The notes: generated by a model not told the origin, from the sequence alone. A DNA stretch of 64,000 nucleotides from PALG01 sp964495885 (GCA_964495885.1 CAZBWO010000008.1:62001-126000); one strand, 5' to 3'. Positions 1-8,537 are shown, numbered from the stretch's first letter. Program-made: numbers and translations.

Positions 1-1334
1 TTCCTATGATTTGTGGTTCTGCCTTCAAGAACAAAGGAGTTCAATTCCTATTGGATGCAGTATGTAGGTACTTGCCTTCTCCGGTAGATAAGGATGCTAT
101 CGTGGGTACAAACCCAGATACTGAAAAAGAAGAATCCCGTAAGCCAGATGTGACAGCTCCTTTTGCTGCATTAGCTTTTAAAATTGCTACAGATCCTTTC
201 GTAGGTCGTTTGGCATTCTTTAGAGCTTACTCTGGTCGTTTGGATGCTGGATCTTATGTATTGAATAATCGTTCCGGAAAACGTGAGCGTATCTCAAGGA
301 TCTATCAAATGCACTCCAATAAGCAGAATGCAATTGAATATATCGAAGCAGGTGATATTGGAGCTGCTGTAGGATTTAAGGATATCAAAACCGGGGATAC
401 GCTTTCCGATGAAAAGCACCCTATCGTTTTGGAATCCATGCAATTCCCAGACCCTGTAATTGGTGTGGCTGTAGAGCCTAAGACCAAAGCAGATGTTGAT
501 AAATTGGGAATGGCTTTGGCTAAACTTGCAGAAGAAGATCCTACGTTCCAGGTTAGAACTGATGAAGCCTCTGGGCAAACCATCATTTCTGGAATGGGAG
601 AGCTTCACCTAGATATCATCGTTGATCGTTTGAGACGTGAGTTCAAAGTGGAGGTAAACCAAGGGAAGCCTCAAGTAGAATACAAAGAAGCTATCACTAG
701 GACTGCAGATCACCGTGAAGTTTACAAAAAACAAACTGGTGGTCGTGGTAAGTTTGCGGATATCGTATTTACCTTAGGCCCTGCTGAGGATGAAAAAGCA
801 GATGGATTGGAGTTCGTAAATGAAATCAAAGGGGGTAACATTCCTAAAGAATTTGTTCCTTCTGTTGAAAAAGGATTCCAACAGGCTATGAAGAATGGTC
901 CTTTGGCTGGTTTCGAAGTAGATAGCATGAAGGTAACCCTCAAGGATGGATCTTTCCACCCTGTGGATTCCGATCAGTTGTCCTTTGAATTGGCAGCTAA
1001 GCTCGGATTTAAATCTGCTGCAAAAGCTGCTGGTGCAGTTATCATGGAGCCTATCATGAAGTTGGAGGTGTTGACTCCAGAAGAAAACATGGGGGATATC
1101 GTAGGTGACTTAAACCGAAGAAGAGGTCAAGTAAATAACATGTCTGATAGAGCTGGTTCCAAGGTAATCAAAGCTGAAGTTCCACTTTCTGAAATGTTTG
1201 GATATGTAACCACCTTGAGAACATTGTCTTCAGGTCGTGCTACATCCACTATGGAATTTTCACATTATGCTGAAACTCCTTCCAATATTTCAGAGGAAGT
1301 AATTGCAGCTACTAAAGGAACCGCTAACGTTTAA
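1..1334 (+). CDS. fusA: Elongation factor G, C-terminal part (5' end outside window)
   Basis: This is the translocase GTPase EF-G, which moves tRNA and mRNA through the ribosome. The reading frame is open from the first bases of the window and begins inside the protein at the ICGSAFKNKG motif just after the G domain, so the true start lies upstream. The part present covers domain II, domain III (SGMGELHLDI), domain IV (GGRGKFADI) and domain V (YVTTLRTLSSGRA). It ends 11 bp before rpsJ, the usual bacterial order at the head of the S10 operon. The internal ATG at base 6 is not the start codon. The call is certain; only the N-terminus is missing. Confidence 0.98.
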   Translation, partial: PMICGSAFKNKGVQFLLDAVCRYLPSPVDKDAIVGTNPDTEKEESRKPDVTAPFAALAFKIATDPFVGRLAFFRAYSGRLDAGSYVLNNRSGKRERISRIYQMHSNKQNAIEYIEAGDIGAAVGFKDIKTGDTLSDEKHPIVLESMQFPDPVIGVAVEPKTKADVDKLGMALAKLAEEDPTFQVRTDEASGQTIISGMGELHLDIIVDRLRREFKVEVNQGKPQVEYKEAITRTADHREVYKKQTGGRGKFADIVFTLGPAEDEKADGLEFVNEIKGGNIPKEFVPSVEKGFQQAMKNGPLAGFEVDSMKVTLKDGSFHPVDSDQLSFELAAKLGFKSAAKAAGAVIMEPIMKLEVLTPEENMGDIVGDLNRRRGQVNNMSDRAGSKVIKAEVPLSEMFGYVTTLRTLSSGRATSTMEFSHYAETPSNISEEVIAATKGTANV

Positions 1335-1345
1335 TATTTTCAGCA

Positions 1346-1651
1346 ATGAGTCAAAAAATCAGAATTAAATTAAAGTCTTACGATCATAATTTAGTAGACA
1401 AATCTGCTGAAAAAATCGTAAAAACCGTAAAAAGTACCGGTGCTGTGGTAACGGGTCCTATTCCATTGCCAACACACAAAAAGATCTTTACCGTGTTGCG
1501 TTCGCCGCACGTAAACAAGAAAAGTAGAGAGCAATTCCAATTGAGTTCTTACAAGCGCTTATTGGATATCTACTCTTCTTCCTCCAAAACCATTGATGCA
1601 CTCATGAAATTAGAGTTGCCAAGTGGAGTGGAAGTAGAGATCAAGGTGTAA
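1346..1651 (+). CDS. rpsJ: 30S ribosomal protein S10
   Basis: S10 is a small-subunit head protein that also takes part in transcription antitermination with NusB. The 101-residue product is of normal length and starts MSQKIRIKLKSYDH, with the family signature TGPIPLPT and the SPHVNKKSREQF region. It lies 11 bp after fusA. It is separated from rplC by 144 bp, unusually wide for this operon, and that gap contains predicted hairpins. The assignment is secure. Confidence 0.98.
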   Translation: MSQKIRIKLKSYDHNLVDKSAEKIVKTVKSTGAVVTGPIPLPTHKKIFTVLRSPHVNKKSREQFQLSSYKRLLDIYSSSSKTIDALMKLELPSGVEVEIKV

Positions 1652-1795
1652 GTATCAACCGCACTGAATAGTGCATACATGTCCTGAGCTGCGGGCGAGG
1701 GAAAAACGGAAACAAAATAACATTCACAGGGCTGAATTTATTTTGGCCCTGTTTTAATTTGAAATATAAATTTTAATAACTAATAAGTAATAGCT
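1652..1795 (+). promoter_or_regulatory. Structured rpsJ-rplC gap: possible ribosomal-protein leader or attenuator
   Basis: The gap holds a small hairpin at 1661-1674 (GCACT, loop GAAT, AGTGC). A second hairpin at 1726-1752 pairs ACAGGGC with GCCCTGT across a 13-nt loop and is followed by a U-rich tract (TTTAATTT). The second one looks like a weak intrinsic terminator or attenuator. No clear TAnnTTTG box was found. Its role as a leader is inferred only from position and structure. Confidence 0.45.
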
Positions 1796-2407
1796 ATGTC
1801 TGGGTTAATTGGAAAAAAAGTAGGGATGACCAGCATCTTTGACGAGAGAGGAAAGAATATTCCTTGTACCGTTATTGAGGCAGGACCCTGCGTTGTTACC
1901 CAAGTCAGAACCGATGAGGTTGACGGGTATGAAGCTCTTCAACTTGGTTTCGATGACAAAAAGACGGCAAACAAAGCTGCTGAAGGCCACGCCAAAAAAG
2001 CAGGAACTGTTGCTAAACGAAAAGTTGTCGAATTCCAGGGATTTGAAGAGGAGTATAAACTAGGTGATACCATCACGGTAGAACATTTTACCGAAGGGGA
2101 GTTCGTGGATATTTCGGGGATTTCCAAAGGTAAAGGGTTCCAAGGAGTGGTAAAACGTCACGGTTTTGGCGGTGTGGGGCAAGCCACGCACGGTCAGCAT
2201 AACCGTTTAAGAGCGCCAGGTTCTATTGGTGCAGCTTCCTATCCTGCGAGAGTTTTCAAAGGAATGAAAATGGCAGGCCAAATGGGAAATGAAAGAGTAA
2301 CAGTGCAAAACCTTAAAGTGTTGAAAGTAGTTCCCGAAAAGAACTTGCTTGTAGTAAAAGGATGTGTTCCTGGTCACAAAAACGCTTATGTAACGATTTA
2401 TAAGTAA
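1796..2407 (+). CDS. rplC: 50S ribosomal protein L3
   Basis: L3 is an early-assembling large-subunit protein near the peptidyl transferase centre. The 203-residue product begins MSGLIGKKVGMTSIF and carries the conserved GKGFQGVVKRHGF and MAGQMGNERVTVQN segments. The ATG at 1796 follows an A-rich leader. Its stop codon overlaps the start of rplD by one base (TAATG), which suggests translational coupling. It is the first gene after the structured gap. Confidence 0.98.
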   Translation: MSGLIGKKVGMTSIFDERGKNIPCTVIEAGPCVVTQVRTDEVDGYEALQLGFDDKKTANKAAEGHAKKAGTVAKRKVVEFQGFEEEYKLGDTITVEHFTEGEFVDISGISKGKGFQGVVKRHGFGGVGQATHGQHNRLRAPGSIGAASYPARVFKGMKMAGQMGNERVTVQNLKVLKVVPEKNLLVVKGCVPGHKNAYVTIYK

Positions 2408-3036
2408 TGAAGGTAGCAGTATTAGACAAGAACGGAAAAGATACAGGAAGAAAGGTAGACCTTTCTAAAGATGTATTTGAAGTAGAGCCCAATAATCACG
2501 CCATCTACCTTGATGTGAAACAATACTTGGCAAACCAACGCCAAGGAACACACAAGGCAAAAGAAAAAGGTGAGATTACTGGTAGTACTCGAAAAATTAA
2601 AAAGCAAAAAGGAACCGGAACTGCTAGAGCAGGTAGTATCAAATCTGGAATCTTTAAAGGAGGAGGAAGATTCTTCGGGCCAAGACCTCGAAGCTATTCC
2701 TTTAAATTGAATAAAGGATTGAAGCGTTTGGCACGTAAATCTGCGCTAAGTATGAAGGCTTCAGATAAGGCCATTGTGGTTTTGGAAGATCTTCAAATGG
2801 ATGTTCCAAAGACTAAAGAATTTACTTCAGTTTTGAAGTCTTTGGGTCTTGAAAACAAAAAATCTTTGTTTGTGTTGGGCGAGTCAAATAATAATGTATA
2901 TTTGTCGTCTCGTAATTTGAAAGGTGCTGAAGTTATAAACACCTCAGAATTAAACACTTACAGAATTATGAATGCAAACAGCTTAGTGTTGTTTGAAGGT
3001 TCTTTGGAAAAAATAGAAGAAAACTTAAGTAAATAG
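2407..3036 (+). CDS. rplD: 50S ribosomal protein L4
   Basis: L4 lines the upper peptide exit tunnel and, in Escherichia coli, represses its own operon. The 209-residue product contains the family hallmark KKQKGTGTARAGS and the GGGRFFGPRPRSYS loop that extends into the tunnel. It overlaps rplC by one base and ends 7 bp before rplW. Whether L4 controls this operon here is not visible, although the upstream rpsJ-rplC gap would be a place to look. Confidence 0.98.
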   Translation: MKVAVLDKNGKDTGRKVDLSKDVFEVEPNNHAIYLDVKQYLANQRQGTHKAKEKGEITGSTRKIKKQKGTGTARAGSIKSGIFKGGGRFFGPRPRSYSFKLNKGLKRLARKSALSMKASDKAIVVLEDLQMDVPKTKEFTSVLKSLGLENKKSLFVLGESNNNVYLSSRNLKGAEVINTSELNTYRIMNANSLVLFEGSLEKIEENLSK

Positions 3037-3043
3037 AAGCGAG

Positions 3044-3334
3044 ATGCAGATCTTAATTAAACCTATTATTACAGAAAAAGCGACACGCGATGCGGAAGAA
3101 AACAACCGTTTCACGTTCGAAGTGAACCAAAAGGCGAACAAGATTGAAATCAAAAATGCGGTAGAAGCTGCATATGGTGTTTCTGTTACTAAAGTTCGCA
3201 CAATGAATGTCCGCCCAGATAGACGGGTTCGTTACACGAAAACGGGTATCCAAACTGGTAAAACAAATGCTTACAAAAAAGCAATTGTACAGGTGGCGGA
3301 AGGTGATACTATAGATTTTTATGAAAATCTCTAA
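3044..3334 (+). CDS. rplW: 50S ribosomal protein L23
   Basis: L23 sits at the tunnel exit and docks trigger factor and the signal recognition particle. The 96-residue product starts MQILIKPIITEKATRDAEE and has the typical FEVNQKANKIEIKNAVE segment followed by VTKVRTMNV. Length and position between rplD and rplB are normal. The 27-bp gap to rplB shows nothing special. Confidence 0.98.
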   Translation: MQILIKPIITEKATRDAEENNRFTFEVNQKANKIEIKNAVEAAYGVSVTKVRTMNVRPDRRVRYTKTGIQTGKTNAYKKAIVQVAEGDTIDFYENL

Positions 3335-3361
3335 TTAGTTTAGAATTAAAGAAAGACAAAA

Positions 3362-4186
3362 ATGTCAGTAAGAAAATTAAAGCCTATCACCCCGGGACAG
3401 CGATTTAGAGTGGTCAATGGTTTTGACGCCATCACCACTGATAAGCCGGAGAAAAGCCTATTGGCTCCGAAAAAACGTACTGGGGGTAGAAACAGTCAAG
3501 GAAAAATGACCATGCGCTATCGTGGTGGTGGTCATAAGAAGCGTTATCGAATTATCGATTTTAAACGCGACAAGCACGGTGTTCCTGCAACCGTAGCTAC
3601 CATTGAATATGATCCTAACCGTTCTGCGTTTATCGCCTTGGTAAATTACCAAGATGGTGAAAAACGCTATGTAATTGCACAGAACGGACTTCAAGTTGGA
3701 CAAAATATTGTATCTGGAGAAAATGTAGCCCCAGAAATTGGAAATGCCATGACATTGGCTAACATTCCATTGGGTACCATTATTTCTTGTATTGAACTAC
3801 GCCCTGGCCAAGGTGCATCTTTGGTTAGAAGTGCGGGTGCTTTTGCGCAATTAATGGCAAGAGAAGGGAAATATGCAACCGTTAAATTGCCTTCAGGGGA
3901 AACAAGGATGATTTTATCTACTTGTATGGCTACCATTGGAGCTGTTTCTAACAGTGACCACCAATTGATGGTATCTGGTAAAGCAGGTAGATCAAGATGG
4001 TTGGGTAGAAGACCAAGAACTAGAGCTGTTGTAATGAACCCAGTAGATCACCCAATGGGTGGTGGGGAAGGTCGTGCTTCTGGAGGTCACCCAAGATCTA
4101 GAAAAGGGTTGCCAGCCAAAGGTTACAGAACCCGTTCCAAAACTAAATACAGTAATAAATATATCGTAGAACGTAGAAAGAAATAA
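3362..4186 (+). CDS. rplB: 50S ribosomal protein L2
   Basis: L2 is a core large-subunit protein needed for subunit association and peptidyl transfer. The 274-residue product has the RNA-binding N-terminal region (GGRNSQGKMTMRYRGGGHKK) and the C-terminal signature NPVDHPMGGGEGR, which includes the highly conserved histidine. It ends 3 bp before rpsS. Length and order are those of a standard S10 operon. Confidence 0.99.
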   Translation: MSVRKLKPITPGQRFRVVNGFDAITTDKPEKSLLAPKKRTGGRNSQGKMTMRYRGGGHKKRYRIIDFKRDKHGVPATVATIEYDPNRSAFIALVNYQDGEKRYVIAQNGLQVGQNIVSGENVAPEIGNAMTLANIPLGTIISCIELRPGQGASLVRSAGAFAQLMAREGKYATVKLPSGETRMILSTCMATIGAVSNSDHQLMVSGKAGRSRWLGRRPRTRAVVMNPVDHPMGGGEGRASGGHPRSRKGLPAKGYRTRSKTKYSNKYIVERRKK

Positions 4187-4189
4187 GTT

Positions 4190-4468
4190 ATGGCAAGATC
4201 ATTAAAAAAAGGACCTTACGTTCACTATAAATTAGATAAAAAAGTCCAGCAAAACGTGGAATCCAATAAGAAGACCGTGATCAAAACTTGGTCTAGAGCT
4301 TCCATGATTACACCAGATTTTGTTGGTCAAACCATTGCGGTTCATAACGGAAAGCAATTTGTTCCTGTATATGTTACCGAAAATATGGTAGGACATAAAC
4401 TAGGAGAATTTTCACCAACAAGATCCTTCCGTGGTCATGCAGGTGCTAAAAACAAAGGAAAAAAATAA
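4190..4468 (+). CDS. rpsS: 30S ribosomal protein S19
   Basis: S19 belongs to the head of the small subunit and contacts S13 and the A-site tRNA. The 92-residue product begins MARSLKKGPYV and ends with the signature KLGEFSPTRSFRGHAG. The gene is 3 bp after rplB and 7 bp before rplV. The identification is clear. Confidence 0.98.
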   Translation: MARSLKKGPYVHYKLDKKVQQNVESNKKTVIKTWSRASMITPDFVGQTIAVHNGKQFVPVYVTENMVGHKLGEFSPTRSFRGHAGAKNKGKK

Positions 4469-4475
4469 TTAGGCC

Positions 4476-4883
4476 ATGGGAGTTCGTAAAAGAGAAAGAG
4501 CAGAAGAGATCAAAGAGGCAAAGAAGACACAGTATTTCGCCAAATTGAACAATTGCCCTACTTCCCCCAGAAAGATGCGATTAGTCGCAGACCTTATTCG
4601 GGGTGAAAAGGTGAATAAAGCGCTTAATATTTTAAAGTTCAGCAATAAGGAAGCTTCTATTCGTTTAGAAAAACTATTGTTGTCTGCAATCGCTAATTGG
4701 CAGGCCAAAAATGAAGATGCTTCTATTGAAGACGCCGACCTGTTTATAAAAGAGGTTAGAGTAGATGGTGGACGTATGTTGAAGAGACTTCGACCTGCAC
4801 CACAAGGACGTGCGCACAGAATTAGAAAACGTTCCAATCACGTTACATTAGTGCTTGGAGCTAACGATAACACACAAAGCTAA
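4476..4883 (+). CDS. rplV: 50S ribosomal protein L22
   Basis: L22 contributes to the exit tunnel wall through an extended beta-hairpin. The 135-residue product has the family pattern NNCPTSPRKMRLVADLIRG and the hairpin region DGGRMLKRLRPAPQGRAHRIRK, written here only in part. The N-terminal 20 residues are rich in Lys and Glu, slightly longer than the minimal family length. The ATG at 4476 is the first after the rpsS stop. Confidence 0.98.
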   Translation: MGVRKRERAEEIKEAKKTQYFAKLNNCPTSPRKMRLVADLIRGEKVNKALNILKFSNKEASIRLEKLLLSAIANWQAKNEDASIEDADLFIKEVRVDGGRMLKRLRPAPQGRAHRIRKRSNHVTLVLGANDNTQS

Positions 4884-4890
4884 AAAGTAA

Positions 4891-5607
4891 ATGGGACAGA
4901 AGACAAATCCAATCGGAAATCGCCTAGGTATTATTAGAGGATGGGAATCCAACTGGTACGGAGGCAACGACTACGGTGATAAATTAGCCGAAGACGACAA
5001 GATTAGAAAGTATGTTCACGCTCGTTTAAGCAAAGCTAGTGTGTCTAGGGTAATTATTGAGCGAACCCTAAAACTTGTAACCGTTACTATCACCACTGCC
5101 CGTCCCGGTATCATTATCGGTAAAGGTGGCCAGGAGGTAGACAAGTTGAAGGAAGAGCTTAAAAAGATTACCGGCAAGGAAGTACAGATCAACATCCATG
5201 AAATCAAAAGACCAGAGTTGGATGCCAACTTGGTAGCTGCTAGTGTTGCTCGGCAAATTGAGAGTAGAATCTCTTACCGTCGTGCTATCAAAATGGCTAT
5301 TGCAGCTGCAATGCGTATGAACGCCGAGGGAATCAAAATTCAGATCTCAGGTCGTTTGAACGGAGCCGAAATGGCCCGTACCGAAACCTATAAGGATGGT
5401 CGTATTCCATTGTCAACTTTTAGAGCCGATATTGATTATGCACTTGTTGAAGCTCATACTACTTATGGTAGATTGGGCGTGAAAGTGTGGATCATGAAAG
5501 GTGAAGTATATGGTAAAAGAGAACTTTCTCCTTTGGTAGGACTTTCTAAAAAAGGTTCTGGAAAAGGTTCCCGAGGTGGTAACAAATCACGTCGAAATAG
5601 AAAGTAA
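4891..5607 (+). CDS. rpsC: 30S ribosomal protein S3
   Basis: S3 forms part of the mRNA entry channel and its helicase activity. The 238-residue product starts MGQKTNPIGNRLGIIRGW. The KH domain loop is visible as RPGIIIGKGGQEVDKL, followed by the C-terminal domain with SGRLNGAEMARTE. The C-terminus is a short Gly, Lys, Arg and Ser-rich tail. Gaps to the neighbours are 7 and 20 bp. Confidence 0.99.
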   Translation: MGQKTNPIGNRLGIIRGWESNWYGGNDYGDKLAEDDKIRKYVHARLSKASVSRVIIERTLKLVTVTITTARPGIIIGKGGQEVDKLKEELKKITGKEVQINIHEIKRPELDANLVAASVARQIESRISYRRAIKMAIAAAMRMNAEGIKIQISGRLNGAEMARTETYKDGRIPLSTFRADIDYALVEAHTTYGRLGVKVWIMKGEVYGKRELSPLVGLSKKGSGKGSRGGNKSRRNRK

Positions 5608-5627
5608 TTTTTTAAAGAAACAAGAAA

Positions 5628-6047
5628 ATGTTACAGCCTAAAAGAACAAAATACCGTAAACAGCAGAAAGGCCGAATGAAAGGAAATGCTGGTCGTGGAA
5701 ACCAACTTTCCTATGGAACCTTTGGTATCAAATCCATGGATTCAGAATTTATCACGGCCCGACAAATTGAAGCTGCCCGTATTGCCGCTACCCGTTATAT
5801 GAAGAGGGAAGGATCCATTTGGATCATGATTTTTCCAGATAAACCCATCACTAAGAAACCTCTTGAGGTTCGTATGGGTAAAGGAAAAGGTGCCGTTGAA
5901 TATTGGGCTGCCGTGGTAAAACCCGGGAGAATTTTATTTGAAGTTTCTGGAGTTCCTTTGGAAACCGCTAAAGAGGCATTGCGTCTTGCAGCACAGAAGC
6001 TTCCCGTTAAAACAAAGTTTGTAGTATCCAGGGATTTCCAGGAATAA
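5628..6047 (+). CDS. rplP: 50S ribosomal protein L16
   Basis: L16 binds near the A-site tRNA elbow and helps organise the peptidyl transferase region. The 139-residue product starts MLQPKRTKYRKQQKGRMKG. It contains the conserved RMGKGKGAVEYWAAVVKPG segment and ends normally. It is followed 18 bp later by rpmC. No anomaly was seen. Confidence 0.99.
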   Translation: MLQPKRTKYRKQQKGRMKGNAGRGNQLSYGTFGIKSMDSEFITARQIEAARIAATRYMKREGSIWIMIFPDKPITKKPLEVRMGKGKGAVEYWAAVVKPGRILFEVSGVPLETAKEALRLAAQKLPVKTKFVVSRDFQE

Positions 6048-6065
6048 TTTTTTGAAATGCTCATT

Positions 6066-6257
6066 ATGAAACAATCAGAAATTATAGAATCATCCACAGC
6101 CGAGCTACAAGAGCGGATAGCTGAATTGAAAAAAGCATATACCGATCTTAAAATGGCCCATACTATATCACCGTTGGAAAATCCAATTCAGCTACGCGCT
6201 CAAAGAAAAGCGATAGCTAGAATTGCGACCGAACTAACTAAAAGAAAAGAGCAATAA
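6066..6257 (+). CDS. rpmC: 50S ribosomal protein L29
   Basis: L29 is a small helical protein at the tunnel exit beside L23. I chose the ATG at 6066 (MKQSEIIESS) because it gives the usual length of 63 residues. An in-frame ATG at 6057 would add only three residues. The family core is visible as LKKAYTDLKMAHTISPLENP followed by RAQRKAIARIATEL. It lies between rplP and rpsQ as expected. Confidence 0.95.
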   Translation: MKQSEIIESSTAELQERIAELKKAYTDLKMAHTISPLENPIQLRAQRKAIARIATELTKRKEQ

Positions 6258-6272
6258 TTGCGAAGCTGAAAG

Positions 6273-6533
6273 ATGGAAACAACAAGAAATTTAAGAAAAG
6301 AACGTATAGGTGTCGTTACCAGTAATAAGATGGAAAAATCCATCGTGGTAAGCGAGGTGAAAAAAGTAAAACACCCTATGTATGGAAAATTCGTTTTGAA
6401 AACGAAAAAATACGTAGCACACGATGAAAAAAACGACTGCAACGAAGGTGATACTGTAAAAATCATGGAAACAAGACCTATGAGTAAAACCAAATGTTGG
6501 AGATTAGTAGAAATCATTGAAAGAGCGAAGTAA
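6273..6533 (+). CDS. rpsQ: 30S ribosomal protein S17
   Basis: S17 is a primary 16S rRNA-binding protein with an OB fold. The 86-residue product starts METTRNLRKERIGVVTSNKM and contains HPMYGKFVLKTKKY and the C-terminal ETRPMSKTKCWRLVEI signature. It ends two bases before the rplN start, typical of the tight packing in this operon. Confidence 0.98.
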   Translation: METTRNLRKERIGVVTSNKMEKSIVVSEVKKVKHPMYGKFVLKTKKYVAHDEKNDCNEGDTVKIMETRPMSKTKCWRLVEIIERAK

Positions 6534-6535
6534 TC

Positions 6536-6904
6536 ATGATACAGCAAGAATCTAGACTTAAAGTAGCAGACAACACAGGAGCCAAAGAAGTACTTTGTAT
6601 TCGCGTGTTGGGAGGAACCAAGAGAAGGTATGCTTCCATTGGAGACAAAATTGTAGTGACTGTTAAAGAAGCTACTCCTAATGGAACTGTAAAAAAGGGA
6701 ACCGTTTCTACCGCTGTTGTGGTACGTACGGTAAAGGAAGTAAGAAGACCAGATGGTTCTTACATTCGGTTTGATGATAACGCATGTGTCCTTTTAAACC
6801 CACAAGGTGAAATGAGGGGAACACGTGTATTTGGACCGGTAGCCAGAGAGCTTCGTGATAAGCAATTTATGAAAATAGTATCATTGGCACCTGAGGTGCT
6901 TTAA
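6536..6904 (+). CDS. rplN: 50S ribosomal protein L14
   Basis: L14 is at the subunit interface and contacts 16S rRNA in the joined ribosome. The 122-residue product starts MIQQESRLKVADNTGAKEV, the standard N-terminus. It carries the RRPDGSYIRFDDNACVLLN region and ends GPVARELRDKQFMKIVSLAPEVL in part. Length equals the family norm. The start overlaps no neighbour and lies 2 bp after rpsQ. Confidence 0.99.
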   Translation: MIQQESRLKVADNTGAKEVLCIRVLGGTKRRYASIGDKIVVTVKEATPNGTVKKGTVSTAVVVRTVKEVRRPDGSYIRFDDNACVLLNPQGEMRGTRVFGPVARELRDKQFMKIVSLAPEVL

Positions 6905-6916
6905 TACGAAAACAAG

Positions 6917-7231
6917 ATGGCAAAGCTGAAAATCAAAACGGGAGATAATGTAATCGTCATTGCTGGGGATCATAAAGGTTCTGAAGGTGCTGTGATGAAA
7001 ATTTTCCGTGAGAAAAACAAAGCAATCGTAGAAGGAGTGAATTTGGTGAAAAAACACCAAAAACCAAGCGCGGCCAATCCTCAAGGGGGAATTGCCGAAA
7101 TGGAAGCTCCTATCAATATTTCAAATCTTGCATTGAAAGATCCAAAATCTGGTGAACCCACTAGATTAGGATATAAAATGGAAGGTGATAAAAAAGTACG
7201 GTTTTCTAAAAAATCGAATCAAGTATTGTAG
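6917..7231 (+). CDS. rplX: 50S ribosomal protein L24
   Basis: L24 is an assembly initiator protein. The 104-residue product has the N-terminal KOW motif (KTGDNVIVIAGDHKGSEGAV), then GVNLVKKHQKP and the bacterial EAPINISNLAL segment. It ends 2 bp before rplE. The identification is clear. Confidence 0.98.
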   Translation: MAKLKIKTGDNVIVIAGDHKGSEGAVMKIFREKNKAIVEGVNLVKKHQKPSAANPQGGIAEMEAPINISNLALKDPKSGEPTRLGYKMEGDKKVRFSKKSNQVL

Positions 7232-7233
7232 TT

Positions 7234-7785
7234 ATGGGATATACACCAAGACTTAAAGAAGAATATAAGAGCCGGGTAATGAAGGCCCTTACGGACGAAT
7301 TTGGTTACAAAAATGTAATGCAAGTTCCGAAACTGGAAAAAATTGTTGTTTCCCGTGGAGTAGGAAGTGCAGTAGCCGATAAGAAACTTATTGAGTATTC
7401 CGTAGATGAGCTAACCCGTATCACTGGTCAGAAAGCAGTTCCAACCAATTCTAAAAAGGACGTTGCTGCATTTAAGCTTCGTAAGGGAATGCCTATTGGA
7501 GCTAAAGTGACCCTACGTGGAGAAAGAATGTATGAATTTCTTGATAGGTTGATTACTTCAGCCTTACCACGTGTAAGAGACTTTAACGGTATCAAAGCTA
7601 CTGGTTTTGACGGCCGAGGAAATTACTCTCTTGGAATTACAGAGCAGATCATCTTTCCAGAAATCGATATCGATAAGGTAAAGAAGATTGAGGGAATGAA
7701 CATTACGTTTATTACTTCCGCAGAAACAGACCAAGAAGCAAAATCATTATTATCCGAATTAGGATTACCATTTAAAAAGAATTAA
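7234..7785 (+). CDS. rplE: 50S ribosomal protein L5
   Basis: L5 is part of the central protuberance and binds 5S rRNA. The 183-residue product starts MGYTPRLKEEYKSRV. It has the conserved TGQKAVPTNSKKDVAAFKLR, GAKVTLRG and FDGRGNYSLGI segments. Length and location between rplX and rpsN are normal. Confidence 0.99.
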   Translation: MGYTPRLKEEYKSRVMKALTDEFGYKNVMQVPKLEKIVVSRGVGSAVADKKLIEYSVDELTRITGQKAVPTNSKKDVAAFKLRKGMPIGAKVTLRGERMYEFLDRLITSALPRVRDFNGIKATGFDGRGNYSLGITEQIIFPEIDIDKVKKIEGMNITFITSAETDQEAKSLLSELGLPFKKN

Positions 7786-7788
7786 GAA

Positions 7789-8058
7789 ATGGCGAAAGAA
7801 TCAATGAAAGCCCGTGAGCGTAAGCGTGCCAAAATGGTAGCAAAGTATGCTGAAAAGAGAAAAGCTTTGAAAGAAGCTGGAGACTATGAAGCACTACAGA
7901 AACTACCAAAGAATGCTTCCCCAGTTCGTATGCACAATCGTTGCAAACTTACAGGAAGACCTAAAGGTTACATGAGAACCTTTGGGATTTCTAGGGTAAT
8001 GTTCAGGGAAATGGCGAATAAAGGCCTTATTCCTGGAGTTCGCAAAGCCAGCTGGTAA
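7789..8058 (+). CDS. rpsN: 30S ribosomal protein S14, zinc-free type
   Basis: S14 is a small-subunit head protein. The 89-residue product is of the longer, zinc-independent type: it has only one cysteine (in NRCKLTGRPKGY) and lacks the CxxC pairs of the short zinc-ribbon form. The C-terminus FGISRVMFREMANKG is standard. It is followed by a 62-bp gap before rpsH that contains a possible hairpin. Confidence 0.98.
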   Translation: MAKESMKARERKRAKMVAKYAEKRKALKEAGDYEALQKLPKNASPVRMHNRCKLTGRPKGYMRTFGISRVMFREMANKGLIPGVRKASW

Positions 8059-8077
8059 CAAATATAAATTGGGTGAA

Positions 8078-8100
8078 GGTTTCGGGAAATCCGGAAAACC
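8078..8100 (+). promoter_or_regulatory. Small hairpin upstream of rpsH
   Basis: In the rpsN-rpsH gap, GGTTT pairs with AAACC and CGG with CCG around a GAAAT loop, leaving a two-base bulge on the 3' side. The structure lies 20 bp before the rpsH start. S8 is the known repressor of the spc operon in Escherichia coli, so a control site is conceivable, but the stem is short. Confidence 0.3.
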
Positions 8101-8120
8101 ACATCCGCAAACTTAGATAA

Positions 8121-8522
8121 ATGAATACAGATCCAATCGCAGATTTTCTAACACGCATCAGAAATGCAGTTAGAGCTGGACACCGAATCGTGGAAGTGCC
8201 CGCATCCAACATCAAAAAAGAAATGACTAAGATTCTTTTTGATCAAGGATATATTTTGAGCTACAAGTTTGAAGAAGGGAAAAACCCTCAAGGAACTATC
8301 AAGATTGCCTTGAAATATGACAAGCTTACCAAAGATCCGGTCATTAAAAAAATTGAAAGAGTAAGTAAACCTGGTCTACGTAAGTATTCTGGTTCTTCCG
8401 AAATGCCAAGAGTTTTGAATGGTTTAGGAATTGCTATCGTGTCAACCTCTGCTGGGGTAATGACTGGTAAGCAAGCTGAATCCCAAAATGTTGGTGGGGA
8501 AGTATTGTGTTACGTGTACTAA
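8121..8522 (+). CDS. rpsH: 30S ribosomal protein S8
   Basis: S8 is a primary 16S rRNA-binding protein of the platform and a translational repressor in some bacteria. The 133-residue product starts MNTDPIADFLTRIRNAV, the family hallmark, and ends with GIAIVSTSAGVMTGKQA and the conserved GGEVLCYVY. The 62-bp gap before it is one of the larger ones in the operon. Confidence 0.98.
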   Translation: MNTDPIADFLTRIRNAVRAGHRIVEVPASNIKKEMTKILFDQGYILSYKFEEGKNPQGTIKIALKYDKLTKDPVIKKIERVSKPGLRKYSGSSEMPRVLNGLGIAIVSTSAGVMTGKQAESQNVGGEVLCYVY

Positions 8523-8537
8523 TAAAAAGACGAAGAA

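Noticed and set aside
1726..1759. True end of the rpsJ transcript
   Set aside because: The stem has only seven pairs and the U-tract is interrupted; read-through into rplC is likely, so it is listed as a possible attenuator instead.
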